A DNA stretch of 64,000 nt from assembly GCF_026278345.1 (NCBI RefSeq), contig NZ_CP111085.1, forward strand, positions 2,931,501 through 2,995,500, read 5' to 3'. Both the position numbers and the translations under genes were made by a program. The DNA is from Tellurirhabdus rosea (GTDB lineage Bacteria > Bacteroidota > Bacteroidia > Cytophagales > Spirosomataceae). The notes beneath the pieces were generated by a model that did no database searches, was not told the origin of the DNA, and worked only from the letters and a program-made list of their open reading frames with translations. Of the stretch, positions 24,919 through 35,365 are shown in pieces; positions within the stretch are counted from its first letter, which is position 1, and every line of letters starts with the position of its first letter.

Positions 24919-25554
24919 ATGGAAAACCCCGTACTCATCTTTGGCGCCGGAAACCTCGGCGTTACCGCTCTCGATATTTTTCAGCGAAACAATGTCGTGG
25001 TCTATGGCCTGCTCGACGACCAGAAGGAGCTGCACGGCAAGGAGTTTGGTGATGTCAGCGTGCTGGGCGAAACCGACGACGACGGCTTTCTGAAGCTGAT
25101 CGGCCAGAAATGCGAGGCCTGCGTGGCCATCGGCGACATGCGCGTGCGGAAGCGGCTGGTTAAACTGCTGAACGACCGCCGGAAGGTGCAGCCCGTCAAT
25201 GCCATCCATGACCGGGCCGTCATCGCCGCTTCGGCATCCATCGGTCACGGCAATCTGGTCGCCGCCAACGCCGTCATCAACGCGTTTGCGACCGTCGGGC
25301 AGCACTGCATCATCCAGTCGGGGGCCGTCGTCGATGCGCAGGCGACGCTCGGCGACTTCGTCCACGTCGGGACGGGCAGCTACATCAACAGCGGCGTAAC
25401 GGTTGAAAATGACGTTTTTATCGGAACCGGCGTAACGGTCATCGCCGGAGTCACCATCGGGAAAGGAGCCCGCATAGGAGCCGGGTCCGTCGTGGTCGAG
25501 AATGTAGAAGCCAACGCCACGGTTTTTGGCAACCCTGCCAAAAAAATCAGTTAA
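24919..25554 (+). CDS. NeuD/PglD-type sugar O-acyltransferase
   Basis: 211 residues from the ATG at 24919. The N-terminal part has PVLIFGAGNLGVTALDIF, the small nucleotide-sugar-binding domain of the NeuD/PglD family, followed by a left-handed beta-helix of hexapeptide repeats (IGHGNLVAANAVINAFATVG, then IGTGVTVIAGVTIGKGARIG). These enzymes acetylate sugar precursors of surface glycans using acetyl-CoA. The frame is open upstream to 24811, but that stretch is the inverted repeat and is not counted. Its stop codon is inside the next repeat. Confidence 0.82.
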   Translation: MENPVLIFGAGNLGVTALDIFQRNNVVVYGLLDDQKELHGKEFGDVSVLGETDDDGFLKLIGQKCEACVAIGDMRVRKRLVKLLNDRRKVQPVNAIHDRAVIAASASIGHGNLVAANAVINAFATVGQHCIIQSGAVVDAQATLGDFVHVGTGSYINSGVTVENDVFIGTGVTVIAGVTIGKGARIGAGSVVVENVEANATVFGNPAKKIS

Positions 25555-25646
25555 GAGTTAAGAATTAAAAGTGAAAAGTAGCTTCGCTAATTCCAAAAGC
25601 TGAATTAGCGAAGCTACTTTTCACTTTTAATTCTTAACTCTTAATT
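25549..25646. repeat. Near-perfect 44-bp inverted repeat between convergent genes
   Basis: Arms 25549-25592 and 25603-25646 are complementary over 44 bases with one mismatch, around a 10-base loop. Words are TTAAGAG / TTAAGAATT / AAAAGTG, the centre AGCTTCGCT/AGCGAAGCT. Stop codons of the acyltransferase (25552-25554) and fcl (25645-25647) fall in or at the ends of the arms. It can serve as a bidirectional terminator. Confidence 0.9.
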
Positions 25647-26586
25647 ACTCTACGTAGAGTTCCACGTTCGCCAGGAAATCCTGGTAGGTCCGTTCGATGC
25701 CTTCTTTGAGGTCGGTGGTGTGCTTCCAGCCCATGTTATGGAGGCGCGACACATCCATCAGTTTGCGCGGGGTGCCGTCCGGTTTGTCGGTGTTCCAGCG
25801 GACTTCCCCTTCGTAGCCAACCGTCTGGCTGACCAGTTCGACGAGTTCCCTGATCGTGACGTCTTCGCCCGTTCCGATGTTGACGAACAGTTCGTCGTTG
25901 TAATTTTCCATCAGGAAGAAACAGGCGTCGGCCAGATCGTCGGCATGCAGGAATTCGCGGCGGGGAGAACCCGTGCCCCAGACCTCGACGGTCGGCTGGC
26001 TGTTGACCTTCGCCTCGTGGAACTTCCGGATCAGGGCGGGCAGCACGTGGGAGCCCTGCAGGTCGTAGTTGTCATTCGGACCGTACAGGTTGGTCGGCAT
26101 GGCCGAGATAAAGTTCGCGCCGTATTGCTGGCGGTAAGCCTCACACAGCTTGATGCCGGTGATTTTGGCGATGGCGTACGGTTCGTTGGTCGGTTCCAGG
26201 AAGCCGCTCAGCAGGTATTCTTCCTTTAGCGGCTGGGGAGCCAGCTTGGGGTAGATGCAGGACGAACCCAGGAACAGCAGTTTTTTCACCCCGTTGCGGT
26301 AGGCACTGTGGATGATGTTCGCTTCGATGAGCAGGTTGTCGTACAGGAACTCGGCCCGGTAAGTGTTGTTGGCCACGATGCCGCCGACTTTCGCCGCCGC
26401 CAGAAAGACGTAGTCCGGCTTTTCGGTCGCGAAAAATTCCTCAACAAGCGCCTGGTTCCGCAGGTCAAGTTCTTTGGATGTGCGCGTTACGATGTTGGTG
26501 TATCCCTCCGATTCAAGTTTCCGGACGAGGGCCGAACCCACCATGCCCCGGTGGCCGGCAACGTAAATTTTCGCTTCTTTTTCCAC
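25645..26586 (-). CDS. fcl: GDP-L-fucose synthase
   Basis: 313 residues, extended SDR fold. The NADPH site is [16 protein letters not shown] near residues 9-24; the catalytic triad is visible as Ser in LGSSCIYP and Tyr-x3-Lys in PYAIAKITG. It turns GDP-4-keto-6-deoxymannose into GDP-L-fucose by epimerisation and reduction, supplying fucose for surface glycans. The partner GDP-mannose 4,6-dehydratase (gmd) is not in the window. A TACCTTTG promoter element lies about 70 bases upstream. Confidence 0.93.
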   Translation of the reverse strand: MEKEAKIYVAGHRGMVGSALVRKLESEGYTNIVTRTSKELDLRNQALVEEFFATEKPDYVFLAAAKVGGIVANNTYRAEFLYDNLLIEANIIHSAYRNGVKKLLFLGSSCIYPKLAPQPLKEEYLLSGFLEPTNEPYAIAKITGIKLCEAYRQQYGANFISAMPTNLYGPNDNYDLQGSHVLPALIRKFHEAKVNSQPTVEVWGTGSPRREFLHADDLADACFFLMENYNDELFVNIGTGEDVTIRELVELVSQTVGYEGEVRWNTDKPDGTPRKLMDVSRLHNMGWKHTTDLKEGIERTYQDFLANVELYVE

Positions 26587-26652
26587 AATGAGTTAATTTT
26601 GAGGAAGTACGGCACGGTTTTATGTGAAATAAAAGCGGCCGTCTGTCCGTTG

Positions 26653-26660
26653 CAAAGGTA
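26653..26660 (-). promoter_or_regulatory. Candidate -7 element for fcl
   Basis: TACCTTTG on the minus strand matches TAnnTTTG, 67 bases before the fcl ATG. A -33 partner is not clear. Confidence 0.4.
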
Positions 26661-26688
26661 ACAAACTGCCGGCGTCTTTCATTGCCTT

Positions 26689-27669
26689 ATGAGTCGAATT
26701 GGTCTGATTAATATCCTGTTAATACTAACTCACTGCGCCTTTTGTCAGACGCAGCCCGCTACCACGTCGCCTTCGTCGCTGACAACCGCCGAGCGTCCGA
26801 ACGCCATTCCGGAGGCTAAAAAACAGAACGCCCTGGAAACGGTCGGGAAGATGCTGGGCGTGCAGAACACGGTAGACAATACGAAGGCCGAAGCAAAACG
26901 GGTGGAAGGGCTGGTGACCGAAGACCTGCCCGATCTGGGCCTGAAGCTGCAGAAAGCCCGGAAAGACCGTTCGGAAAAAAAGAAAAAAATCAAGCTGGTC
27001 TGGACCGAATACGAAGGCATCCCCATTGCCGAAGCCTACACGAAATACGGCAGCGGTGATAAAACCGTCATCGAGAAATTTACCGTGCTGAAACAGTACC
27101 GCCAGCCGAGCCCGTATGTCCGGGAAACGTACTGGTTCGACCCAAAAGAGCAGCGCGTGAAGTATGCCGCCATCAAGGACAAAGACAAGGCGCTGATTCT
27201 GCACGGTCCCTATAAACGTTATCAGAACGGCAACCTGGTCGAGGAGGGTTTTTACTACGTTGGGGCCAAAGACGGTCGCTGGGAGCGTTACGACGCCAAT
27301 TTTCAGCTGCTCGATAAAATAAAATACCACCACGGATTCCCGGCTGAATCGCAGATAACGTACTACGACTCGGCCCACACGAAGATTAAAGAAGTTCTTC
27401 CGAAAGAGTACGGCAAAATCCACGGCACTTATCTGGCCTTCTACGAAACCGGCGCGCTGGCCGCCGAAGGCCGCTACGATACCGGCGTCAAAGTGGGCCG
27501 CTGGACGGAATACTATCCCGGCACCCGCCGCATGCGCAAGCGCGTGGTCCAATACGGCCGCGACCGCTGGGAAGAAGAGTCCGAACCGCTGCTGCTCAGC
27601 GAATGGGACGAAAAAGGCAAAGTCGTCTATGAGCGCCCCAAGGAAAAAGCCGGGGAGGAGGAGCAGTAA
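26689..27669 (+). CDS. YwqK-like secreted protein with MORN-variant repeats
   Basis: 326 residues with an N-terminal signal peptide (LINILLILTHCAFCQ). Residues about 200-310 carry repeats of the YwqK/MORN-variant type: LHGPYKRYQNGNLVEEGFYY, GRWERYDANFQLLDKIKYHH, HGTYLAFYETGALAAEGRYD and VGRWTEYYPG. Such repeats are frequent in Bacteroidota exported proteins. The YwqK 'antitoxin' label used in databases does not imply a toxin partner here and none is seen. The middle is Lys-rich (KDRSEKKKKIK). Function unknown. Confidence 0.7.
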   Translation: MSRIGLINILLILTHCAFCQTQPATTSPSSLTTAERPNAIPEAKKQNALETVGKMLGVQNTVDNTKAEAKRVEGLVTEDLPDLGLKLQKARKDRSEKKKKIKLVWTEYEGIPIAEAYTKYGSGDKTVIEKFTVLKQYRQPSPYVRETYWFDPKEQRVKYAAIKDKDKALILHGPYKRYQNGNLVEEGFYYVGAKDGRWERYDANFQLLDKIKYHHGFPAESQITYYDSAHTKIKEVLPKEYGKIHGTYLAFYETGALAAEGRYDTGVKVGRWTEYYPGTRRMRKRVVQYGRDRWEEESEPLLLSEWDEKGKVVYERPKEKAGEEEQ

Positions 27670-27676
27670 AAAACAA

Positions 27677-27750
27677 AGTCGTAAGTCATAATAAGTCGTG
27701 AGTAGCTCCGCTCTATCTACACTCAGCGGAGCCACTTACGACTTACGACT
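27677..27750. repeat. Inverted repeat, AAGTCGT word family, between convergent genes
   Basis: The left arm (27677-27712) has AGTCGTAAGTCATAATAAGT words and ends AGCTCCGCT; the right arm (27725-27750) starts AGCGGAGCC followed by ACTTACGACTTACGACT. The right arm reaches the stop codon of the SGNH hydrolase gene. Words match the elements at 55892 and 62019. Confidence 0.85.
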
Positions 27751-28424
27751 CATTTTCTGATTTCTTCCTTTACTTTTTCCGCCCACAACCGGTGCTGCTT
27801 GCCGGAATAATGGAGGCCGTCGTTGGCAAACTGAGTGGGGTCGCCTGCGGCAGCGCGGGTGAGCGGAGTTATATCGACAAAGGCAATTCCCGCTTTCCGG
27901 CATTCTTCCTGCGCCACCGCGTTGAACGCGTCAATTTCCCGGGCGATTTTTGAACGGTCGCGGTTGGCGGCAAACGGCGACTGGCCCCAGTCGGGAATCG
28001 AAAGCACGATGACCCGGTCTTTGTGGCCACCGGCAAATCGGGTAGCGGTTTGCATCAGTTCCGTAAATTCCTTCCGGTATTTCTCCAGACTTTGTCCCCG
28101 GTACTGGTTGTTGACGCCGATCAGCAGCGAGACGAGGCGGTACGTTTTCTGGTTATTGGCGGCTTTGATGGCCTCCTGCAGTTCGTCGGTCGTCCAGCCG
28201 GTACGGGCGATGATGTCCGGGTTGGCGATGTCGAAGCCGTCCTTGCGCAGCATGCCGGCGAGCTGGACGCTCCAGCGGTCGGCTTCGGGAACGCTTTCGC
28301 CGATGGTGTACGAATCGCCAAGAGAGAGAAAGGTGTATTTGTGAGCGGACATTCGGGAAGAATCAGCGTAGGGGCTGGTCGTGCAGCAAAAGGCAAAGAA
28401 GAGCAGAAGAACCAGCAGTTTCAT
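27750..28424 (-). CDS. SGNH/GDSL-family hydrolase, exported
   Basis: 224 residues from the ATG at 28424, which gives a clean signal peptide (MKLLVLLLFFAFCC). Block I is SLGDSYTIGE; block III appears as GVNNQYRG, where the usual GxND Asn is kept; block V is NDGLHYSGKQH, giving the Asp-x2-His pair with the Ser of block I. Family members are esterases or acyl/carbohydrate-ester hydrolases; the substrate is unknown. The frame stays open upstream to 28484, but those codons come from an inverted repeat. Confidence 0.82.
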   Translation of the reverse strand: MKLLVLLLFFAFCCTTSPYADSSRMSAHKYTFLSLGDSYTIGESVPEADRWSVQLAGMLRKDGFDIANPDIIARTGWTTDELQEAIKAANNQKTYRLVSLLIGVNNQYRGQSLEKYRKEFTELMQTATRFAGGHKDRVIVLSIPDWGQSPFAANRDRSKIAREIDAFNAVAQEECRKAGIAFVDITPLTRAAAGDPTQFANDGLHYSGKQHRLWAEKVKEEIRK

Positions 28425-28428
28425 AAAA

Positions 28429-28574
28429 AATAGCCCCACGGCTTTCGTCTGGGGAACCGGAAGGAGTGGATCGTTTGATTGCAATGGCTTCAGCCTTTCT
28501 CAATAAATGGCTAAAGCCATTGCGGGGGCAACGGGGAAATCACCCCGAGCCCCAGGCTAAACCCGTGGGGCTAT
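28429..28574. repeat. Nested inverted repeats between the ABC and SGNH genes
   Basis: The outer pair ATAGCCCCACGG... (28429-28453) and ...CCGTGGGGCTAT (28550-28574) matches in 22 of 25 positions. Inside its loop lies a second pair, GCAATGGCTT (28481-28490) with AAGCCATTGC (28514-28523), which is exact. This looks like one palindromic element inserted into the loop of another. Confidence 0.75.
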
Positions 28575-28593
28575 GTTGCCCGTCGGGCGGCTT

Positions 28594-29316
28594 TCAATGC
28601 GCCTCTTCCGTTACTTTCAGGGCCTTTCGGATGTTGGTGTTCACGATGTCCGATTCTACCAGCCCGTCGCGCAGCCGCACAATGCGGTGCGCATACTGGG
28701 CAATGTCTTCTTCGTGCGTCACCATGATGATCGTGTTGCCCTTGCTGTGAATCTGGTCGAAGAGGTCCATGATTTCGTAGGAAGTCTTCGTGTCCAGGTT
28801 CCCGGTCGGTTCGTCGGCCAGCAGGATACTGGGGTCGTTGACCAGCGCACGGGCGACGGCGACGCGCTGCCGCTGGCCCCCGGACAACTCGTTGGGGCGG
28901 TGGTGCGCCCGGTTTTCGAGCCCCACGTTCCGCAGGGCCTGCATGGCTTTTTCGGTGCGGTCGGCTTTGCTGTACCCGGCGTAGATGAGGGGCAGCGCCA
29001 CGTTTTCGAGGGCGGTCTGCCGGGGCAGCAGGTTAAAGGTCTGGAACACGAAGCCGATTTCCTTGTTGCGCACTTCGGCCAGCGCGTTTTCGCTCATGTC
29101 GCTGACGTCCTGACCGTTCAGGATGTATCGTCCGGCGGTCGGTGTGTCCAGGCAGCCGACGATGTTCATCAGCGTTGATTTTCCTGAACCGGAAGGCCCC
29201 ATAAAGGCCACGTACTCTCCTTTGTTTACCGAGATGGTCACCGATTTCAGGGCCTCGATCACCTCGCTGCCCATGATGTACCGTTTGGAGATATTGTGCG
29301 TTTCAATGATGTTCAT
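28594..29316 (-). CDS. ABC transporter ATP-binding protein, LolD/MacB type
   Basis: 240 residues from the ATG at 29316. Walker [13 protein letters not shown] is near residue 41, the signature [15 protein letters not shown] near residue 145, Walker [13 protein letters not shown] near residue 165 and the switch His in [11 protein letters not shown]. The sequence is closest to the LolD/MacB/FtsE group that powers lipoprotein or peptide export. No permease gene is adjacent, so the partner must be elsewhere. An upstream open stretch to 29376 is encoded by the GAATGAG repeat and is excluded. Confidence 0.9.
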   Translation of the reverse strand: MNIIETHNISKRYIMGSEVIEALKSVTISVNKGEYVAFMGPSGSGKSTLMNIVGCLDTPTAGRYILNGQDVSDMSENALAEVRNKEIGFVFQTFNLLPRQTALENVALPLIYAGYSKADRTEKAMQALRNVGLENRAHHRPNELSGGQRQRVAVARALVNDPSILLADEPTGNLDTKTSYEIMDLFDQIHSKGNTIIMVTHEEDIAQYAHRIVRLRDGLVESDIVNTNIRKALKVTEEAH

Positions 29317-29330
29317 ATCCTTGAATTGTG

Positions 29331-29414
29331 AATGGTGAATGAGTGAATGAGCGAATAGCTTCGCCATTTCCTGCATTGAGGCGAAGCTGTTCGCTCATTC
29401 ACTCATTCACCATT
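29331..29414. repeat. Inverted repeat, GAATGAG word family
   Basis: Arms 29331-29365 and 29380-29414 pair over 35 bases with one mismatch. Words are GGTGAAT / GAGTGAAT / GAGCGAAT, the centre AGCTTCGCC/GGCGAAGCT. It shares its words with the accB-accC gap element at 55309. Confidence 0.88.
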
Positions 29415-29427
29415 CGCTCATTTGTTT

Positions 29428-29922
29428 TTAGCCTGCGGAGGCGATTTTGCGTCTTCTTAAGAAATAATTACGAACAAAAAGTCCTGTCAGAATCAGCACT
29501 TCGGCGTTGGGCGACGATTTGAGCAGTTCAATTTCGCCTTCATCACCAAAAAATGCCCGGGTGCGGTCATAATGAATCACTTCCTGCTGGTCGTTTTCCG
29601 AAATCAGGCTCCACTCATACATCAGCACGTTCTGCCGCTTCCAGAGGTAGCATTCTCCAGTCGTTAACCGAAGCTCGGCAGATTTATTCCAGTTGAATTC
29701 GATATGGCCGATGAGTCGCTCGCCGGTTTCGGTTTTCTGACTGACGGCTACTTTGTGCAACAGAAATCCCTGCACGTCGAAATGCAGGCGAATGTTGTTG
29801 AGCTCGGCATCTACATCACGGTGTAACAGTTCCCGGTGCATCCGTCCGACGATATGATCGCCGTCCATCAGCACTACTTCCCGGCTGAAGGCTTCCTTCA
29901 TCCAGTGCAGTTTCGTTTCCAT
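29428..29922 (-). CDS. Conserved protein of unknown function
   Basis: 164 residues, no signal peptide and no clear membrane helix. It alternates short beta-like stretches (VVLMDGDHIVGRMHREL, IRLHFDVQGFLLHKVAV, LIGHIEFNWNKSAELRL, ECYLWKRQNVLMYEWSL) and ends with a more hydrophobic segment (VLILTGLFVRNYFLRRRK) that could lie on the membrane. The pattern of paired strands ending in a hydrophobic helix recalls scramblase/LURP-like barrels, but I see no diagnostic motif and do not assign it. It lies between the ABC ATPase and the large membrane/TPR protein on the same strand. Confidence 0.6.
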   Translation of the reverse strand: METKLHWMKEAFSREVVLMDGDHIVGRMHRELLHRDVDAELNNIRLHFDVQGFLLHKVAVSQKTETGERLIGHIEFNWNKSAELRLTTGECYLWKRQNVLMYEWSLISENDQQEVIHYDRTRAFFGDEGEIELLKSSPNAEVLILTGLFVRNYFLRRRKIASAG

Positions 29923-29970
29923 GGTTGGCAGGGTTTTGTTTTCAGCAAGCTACCAAACATAGCGGATTTA

Positions 29971-32900
29971 TTAAAACGTCTGCCGCTGTTTTTCAATCAA
30001 CGCACGACGGGCCTGATAATGGGTCAGAAACGCCTGATAATCGGCGGGTGGGGATGTGCCCTGCAGGCGGGGAAGGGCGTCCTCCGCATACTCGAAAAGA
30101 CTGAGATCGAGGCACAGATCAATGTACAGTTTCTGGAGGTCCGGATTCTGCTCGTTTACGGCCATCGCATTCAGCACGAGGTTGTAGGCTTTCTCCGGCT
30201 GTTTCAGCTTCCGCTCAAGAGCCGCCGCCGCCGCGGTCGTTTCGGCCCGGAAGGGCGCCCGTCTGAGCGAGGCCGTGTACTGCTGCCGGGCCTGGGCGGC
30301 CTGCTTTTTGGTTTCGTACGCCCGGCCAAGCAGAAAATCCTTTTCCGCCTGCAGCGCCGGGACAACGGTCTGCCGGGCGGCTTCCATCGTCTGGTCTGAA
30401 CGGCCCCGCAGCAGCTGCAGCCGCATGTAGGTGACGGTAATCAGCGAACCCGCATAGGCGTTCAGGTTGGCAAACTCGGGAATCTGTTCGTACCACCGTT
30501 CCGCCTCCGGCAACTGGTTCCCGGCGGCGTAGCGGCGGCTCATCCCGGCGGCGGCAATGGTCCGCAGGTTCGGGTCTTTGATTCCGGACACAAGGGCCTG
30601 CGCCTGCTCCGGCGGGATTTGACCATAGAGCAACGCAAAAGCCCGTTCGATGTCGTTGGACGGCTCTTTCCGGTTGTAGAGCACATCGGCCAGGGCGCGG
30701 ACACCGGCGTCGTTCTGCCCGGCCGTTTCCCAGAGGGGCTGGGCCATCACCGGATCGCCCGCCTTGGTGAAGGCCAGCGCGCGGTAGTACGCCGAAAGCG
30801 TATCGGTATTCAATTCAAAAACATCGGCCGCTTTGCGGTACAGACCCTGCTCCATCATCCACAGACCCGTCACCGACTGAAAAGCCTCGCCGTTGCGGGT
30901 GTTGTCCTGCGCCAGCTGGGTCGTCAGTTCAAAAGCCGTTTTCTGGTCGCCGGTATAATAATTAGCCACGGCGCGGGCGAACATCAGATCGTCCACCAGT
31001 TCCTGATTCGCCGGGTTCTGTTCAACGAGTTTGAGCCGGGTCAGAAAAGACGGGTCGGGTTTGCGGTTCAGCAGCGCGTAGTTGTACGCCTCCGCAAATT
31101 TCCCGGCGCTCAGGCCGGCGCTGTCGTCGGGGGCGTCCACCCAGTCGGGATGCGGCATCGGGGCCAGGCTGTCGGTGGCCGGGCGACGGAGCAGACTCAG
31201 GGCTGCCCGGTTGGCCCGGTAGGACTGATAGCTCCGGTCGTCGGTAGCGCCGGCCAGGGAGTCGAGCGACAGCAGATTCGGATTGCGAATCCAGAGCGAG
31301 AGCAGGTTGGTCTGCGGCACATCGTCGCGGCTCACGTTGCCCGCCGCGGCGGCCAGGTAGTAGTATGCCGAATCGGCCACGCTCGTTCTGGCGTAGAGAT
31401 AACCCAGATTGTTTTGCAGCTCGCCATTTTTCGGAAAAACCTGCAGCCCCTGCTGAAGCGCTTTGACGGCCTCAAAAAACAGGTTCGTCTGCAGGTAGGT
31501 CGCACTCAGACCCACGAAAGCCTGGGCGCTCGGCTGTTTCAGCAATGCCTGCCGGTAATAGCCCGCCGCCGCTACCTGATCGTTCTGGACCATCGCCAGC
31601 GACGCCAGCGCGTAGTTGGATTTATGGTTTTGAAACTCGGTTTTAACGCCCAGCTGGTAGTACTGCTCGGCCACGCGGTATTCGCCCGTCGCCACGTGCA
31701 GGTCGCCAAGATTGTTGAAATGCCCGGCCGCAGCCTGCGTCAGCGGGAAAAATCGCTGGGTTGACAGCAGACACAGAATGCCGATTGCGGCCACCAGTCT
31801 CGTCTGAAACAGGGAAAAGCGGGTGGGTTTGTACAGCACCCGGTAGACCGGCAGCGCCTGCCGGAACGGCATCCAGAAGTTCACGACGATGTAGGCCGTA
31901 AAGACAACCCCCATGCCGAAAAAGATGTAGATAATCGAGTCTTCCAGCGCTTCAATCATCGGGTCGTTGGCCGACGCAAAGGCGTAAGCGACGGTAATGG
32001 TAGCCAGCATACCCAGGCCCAGATACAGAAAGGCGCCCGTTTCGCGGTAGCTGACGCCGCTTTCGCTTTGTTTCAGCTGCTGCCGGAAGCCCCAGAAGCC
32101 CAGCCCCAGCGAAACCAGATACAGCACGAAGGGGCTGACGAGGATGGGCGTCCAGGCGATGGCTTTGGTATTGCTGAGCCAGACCAGCAGCAGGTTGACC
32201 AGATACAGCCCGGCAATGACCAGAAAATTGTTCAGACCCAGCGGACGGGAGGTGGCGCGTGCCACGGAGGTGATGTACACCAGTCCCGCGATGATTTCCG
32301 TCGAAATAAGGAACAGAAAGCCGACCGTCAGCAGCAGCAGACCCGGCATGGCGTAGCTGACAAACGCCAGAGCGGGCACCGATACACCCGAGGAGCGGGT
32401 TACGAGCACCCAGATAATCAGGATCAGGGCCAGAAAAACCGCCAGCCGCAGCGGCAGCGGCGCGTCCGTCCGGAAGGCATGAAAATAATAACTGACCGCG
32501 CCGAACAGCAGCACCAGCATCACAAACGGCAGCCGCCCGCCCAGCGCCGTACTCAGCATGCCGGGCAGCGCCAGCGCTTCGAGCCGGAATGTCGCCAGCT
32601 GAACAATCAGCAGCCCGAAGGCCACGAGGTACTGCCAGCGGTTCAGGCGGGTGATGGCCGCATGGATAAAGGCCAGCCCCAGGCAGATGCCCAGCGCCGC
32701 CAGCCGGGCTGCCAGCACATTGGGTTCCATCGCCGAGGCGACGTACTGTTCGGTGACGATATAGGCCTTGCCCTGGATGGGAAAGTCGAAGAGACCATCC
32801 GTAAAGCGGGCCAGCGTGGCCGGAATGTCCGAAAGTTCGCTGAGGACGTCCCAGCGGACCACATTGTGCAGGCCGAGATACCAGGCCGTGCAGAAGCCCG

Positions 32901-32979
32901 CCAGCACCGTCAGAAGGATCAGAAATCCCACGCCGAGCGAAACCCGGTGGGCCAGAGACCATTTATTCCAGAAAAACAT
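29971..32979 (-). CDS. Large membrane protein with C-terminal TPR array
   Basis: 1002 residues in two halves. Residues 1 to about 415 hold roughly 11-12 hydrophobic helices (for example GVGFLILLTVLAGFCTAWYL, LLLLTVGFLFLISTEIIAGL, AFLYLGLGMLATITVAYAF). From about residue 420 to the end runs a helical repeat region with recognisable TPR units (FNNLGDLHVATGEYRVAEQY, ALASLAMVQNDQVAAAGYYR, LQNNLGYLYARTSVADSAYY). The layout suggests an inner-membrane scaffold with a soluble repeat domain. I know no characterised homologue. It is divergent from atpD across 406 bases. Confidence 0.75.
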   Translation of the reverse strand: MFFWNKWSLAHRVSLGVGFLILLTVLAGFCTAWYLGLHNVVRWDVLSELSDIPATLARFTDGLFDFPIQGKAYIVTEQYVASAMEPNVLAARLAALGICLGLAFIHAAITRLNRWQYLVAFGLLIVQLATFRLEALALPGMLSTALGGRLPFVMLVLLFGAVSYYFHAFRTDAPLPLRLAVFLALILIIWVLVTRSSGVSVPALAFVSYAMPGLLLLTVGFLFLISTEIIAGLVYITSVARATSRPLGLNNFLVIAGLYLVNLLLVWLSNTKAIAWTPILVSPFVLYLVSLGLGFWGFRQQLKQSESGVSYRETGAFLYLGLGMLATITVAYAFASANDPMIEALEDSIIYIFFGMGVVFTAYIVVNFWMPFRQALPVYRVLYKPTRFSLFQTRLVAAIGILCLLSTQRFFPLTQAAAGHFNNLGDLHVATGEYRVAEQYYQLGVKTEFQNHKSNYALASLAMVQNDQVAAAGYYRQALLKQPSAQAFVGLSATYLQTNLFFEAVKALQQGLQVFPKNGELQNNLGYLYARTSVADSAYYYLAAAAGNVSRDDVPQTNLLSLWIRNPNLLSLDSLAGATDDRSYQSYRANRAALSLLRRPATDSLAPMPHPDWVDAPDDSAGLSAGKFAEAYNYALLNRKPDPSFLTRLKLVEQNPANQELVDDLMFARAVANYYTGDQKTAFELTTQLAQDNTRNGEAFQSVTGLWMMEQGLYRKAADVFELNTDTLSAYYRALAFTKAGDPVMAQPLWETAGQNDAGVRALADVLYNRKEPSNDIERAFALLYGQIPPEQAQALVSGIKDPNLRTIAAAGMSRRYAAGNQLPEAERWYEQIPEFANLNAYAGSLITVTYMRLQLLRGRSDQTMEAARQTVVPALQAEKDFLLGRAYETKKQAAQARQQYTASLRRAPFRAETTAAAAALERKLKQPEKAYNLVLNAMAVNEQNPDLQKLYIDLCLDLSLFEYAEDALPRLQGTSPPADYQAFLTHYQARRALIEKQRQTF

Positions 32980-32982
32980 TGT

Positions 32983-33215
32983 CCTGAACTTGGATTAGAC
33001 AGATTAACCGATTGAGGATGACGGCACCCCGAACACGAACGTACCGATTCAAAGCCCGACCGGAGGCTATTAGATTAACGGAGGAACCGTAATTTTTTGC
33101 AAATAAATCCGCTAAAATAATCAGCCGCCCATCCAAACTCCGGGAAGGCCCACCGGCCCATCCGGGTAAATCCGTTAATCGGCCAGATTCCGGTCCAGAC
33201 TTGTTTTTGTGCAAT
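32983..33215. repeat. Imperfect GGATTTA-family inverted repeat in a long intergenic gap
   Basis: The gap 32980-33385 has no gene. Its left part (about 32983-33022, CTTGGATTAGACAGATTAAC) and right part (about 33166-33205, AATCCGTTAATCGGCCAGATT) are rough complements with GATTAACCGATT-type words, resembling the element at 24815. Pairing is interrupted by many mismatches, so it looks old. The remainder up to the atpD promoter shows nothing I can identify. Confidence 0.45.
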
Positions 33216-33265
33216 CCGGTAACAATCAGGGAAATGACGGTTTTTTAGCAAACTAATTGGAATAA

Positions 33266-34909
<1,644 letters not shown>

Positions 34910-34911
34910 GC

Positions 34912-34991
34912 AGGTATGAGGGATAAGGTATGAAGTAGGAGGTGGCACTGCTGCCCGTAACCTCATCCTTTATACCTCATACCTCATACCT
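34912..34991. repeat. Inverted repeat, TATGAGGT word family, between atpD and atpC
   Basis: The left arm (34912-34943) is AGGTATGAGGGATAAGG and related words; the right arm (34960-34991) is CCTCATCC and ATACCTCATACCTCAT. Same vocabulary as the gmk-nadD gap. It lies within an operon, ending 10 bases before the atpC ATG. Confidence 0.85.
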
Positions 34992-35001
34992 TTTTAAAAC
35001 C

Positions 35002-35244
35002 ATGCAACTCGAAATCATCACGCCCGATCGCAAGGTGTTTACCGGAGAAGCTTCTTCAGTGACGTTTCCCGGCAGCGAAGGGCAGTTTCAGGTGTTGAAT
35101 AGCCACGCCCCGATGGTCAGCACGCTGGCTCGCGGCCCGGTTACGGTGGTGACGGCCACCGGAACGCAAAGCTTCACCGTCGATGGCGGCGTTGTGGAAG
35201 TGCTGAACAATAAAGTACTCGTACTGGCAGAGGCCGTTCTGTAA
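35002..35244 (+). CDS. atpC: F-type ATP synthase subunit epsilon (short form)
   Basis: 80 residues from the ATG at 35002 (MQLEIITPDRKVFTGEASSV). Only the N-terminal beta-sandwich is present (FPGSEGQFQVLNSHAPMVST, SFTVDGGVVEVLNNKVLVLA); the C-terminal helical hairpin that inhibits ATP hydrolysis in E. coli is absent, as is usual in this phylum. It connects F1 to the rotor. A terminator hairpin follows 23 bases after the stop. The open stretch upstream to 34942 is repeat-derived. Confidence 0.93.
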   Translation: MQLEIITPDRKVFTGEASSVTFPGSEGQFQVLNSHAPMVSTLARGPVTVVTATGTQSFTVDGGVVEVLNNKVLVLAEAVL

Positions 35245-35267
35245 CCGAACTATCTATTGGTATAATG

Positions 35268-35300
35268 CAAAAACAGGCTATACAGTCTGTTTTTGTTGTT
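35268..35300 (+). terminator. Rho-independent terminator of atpD-atpC
   Basis: CAAAAACAG (35268-35276) pairs exactly with CTGTTTTTG (35287-35295) around a 10-base loop and is followed by TTGTTTTTC. It lies 23 bases behind the atpC stop. Confidence 0.6.
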
Positions 35301-35365
35301 TTTCATCGATCTGTTTGAAGATTACCATTTATTTGCAGTTCGGTGACAAAATAAATTCAGAATCT

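Noticed and set aside
26689-27669. YwqK-like gene as an antitoxin
   Set aside because: It is an exported MORN-variant repeat protein and no toxin gene is adjacent; the label comes from database naming only.
34912-34991. CRISPR array made of the word repeats
   Set aside because: Words are 6-9 bases, degenerate and contiguous, without constant repeats and unique spacers, and no cas gene is present.
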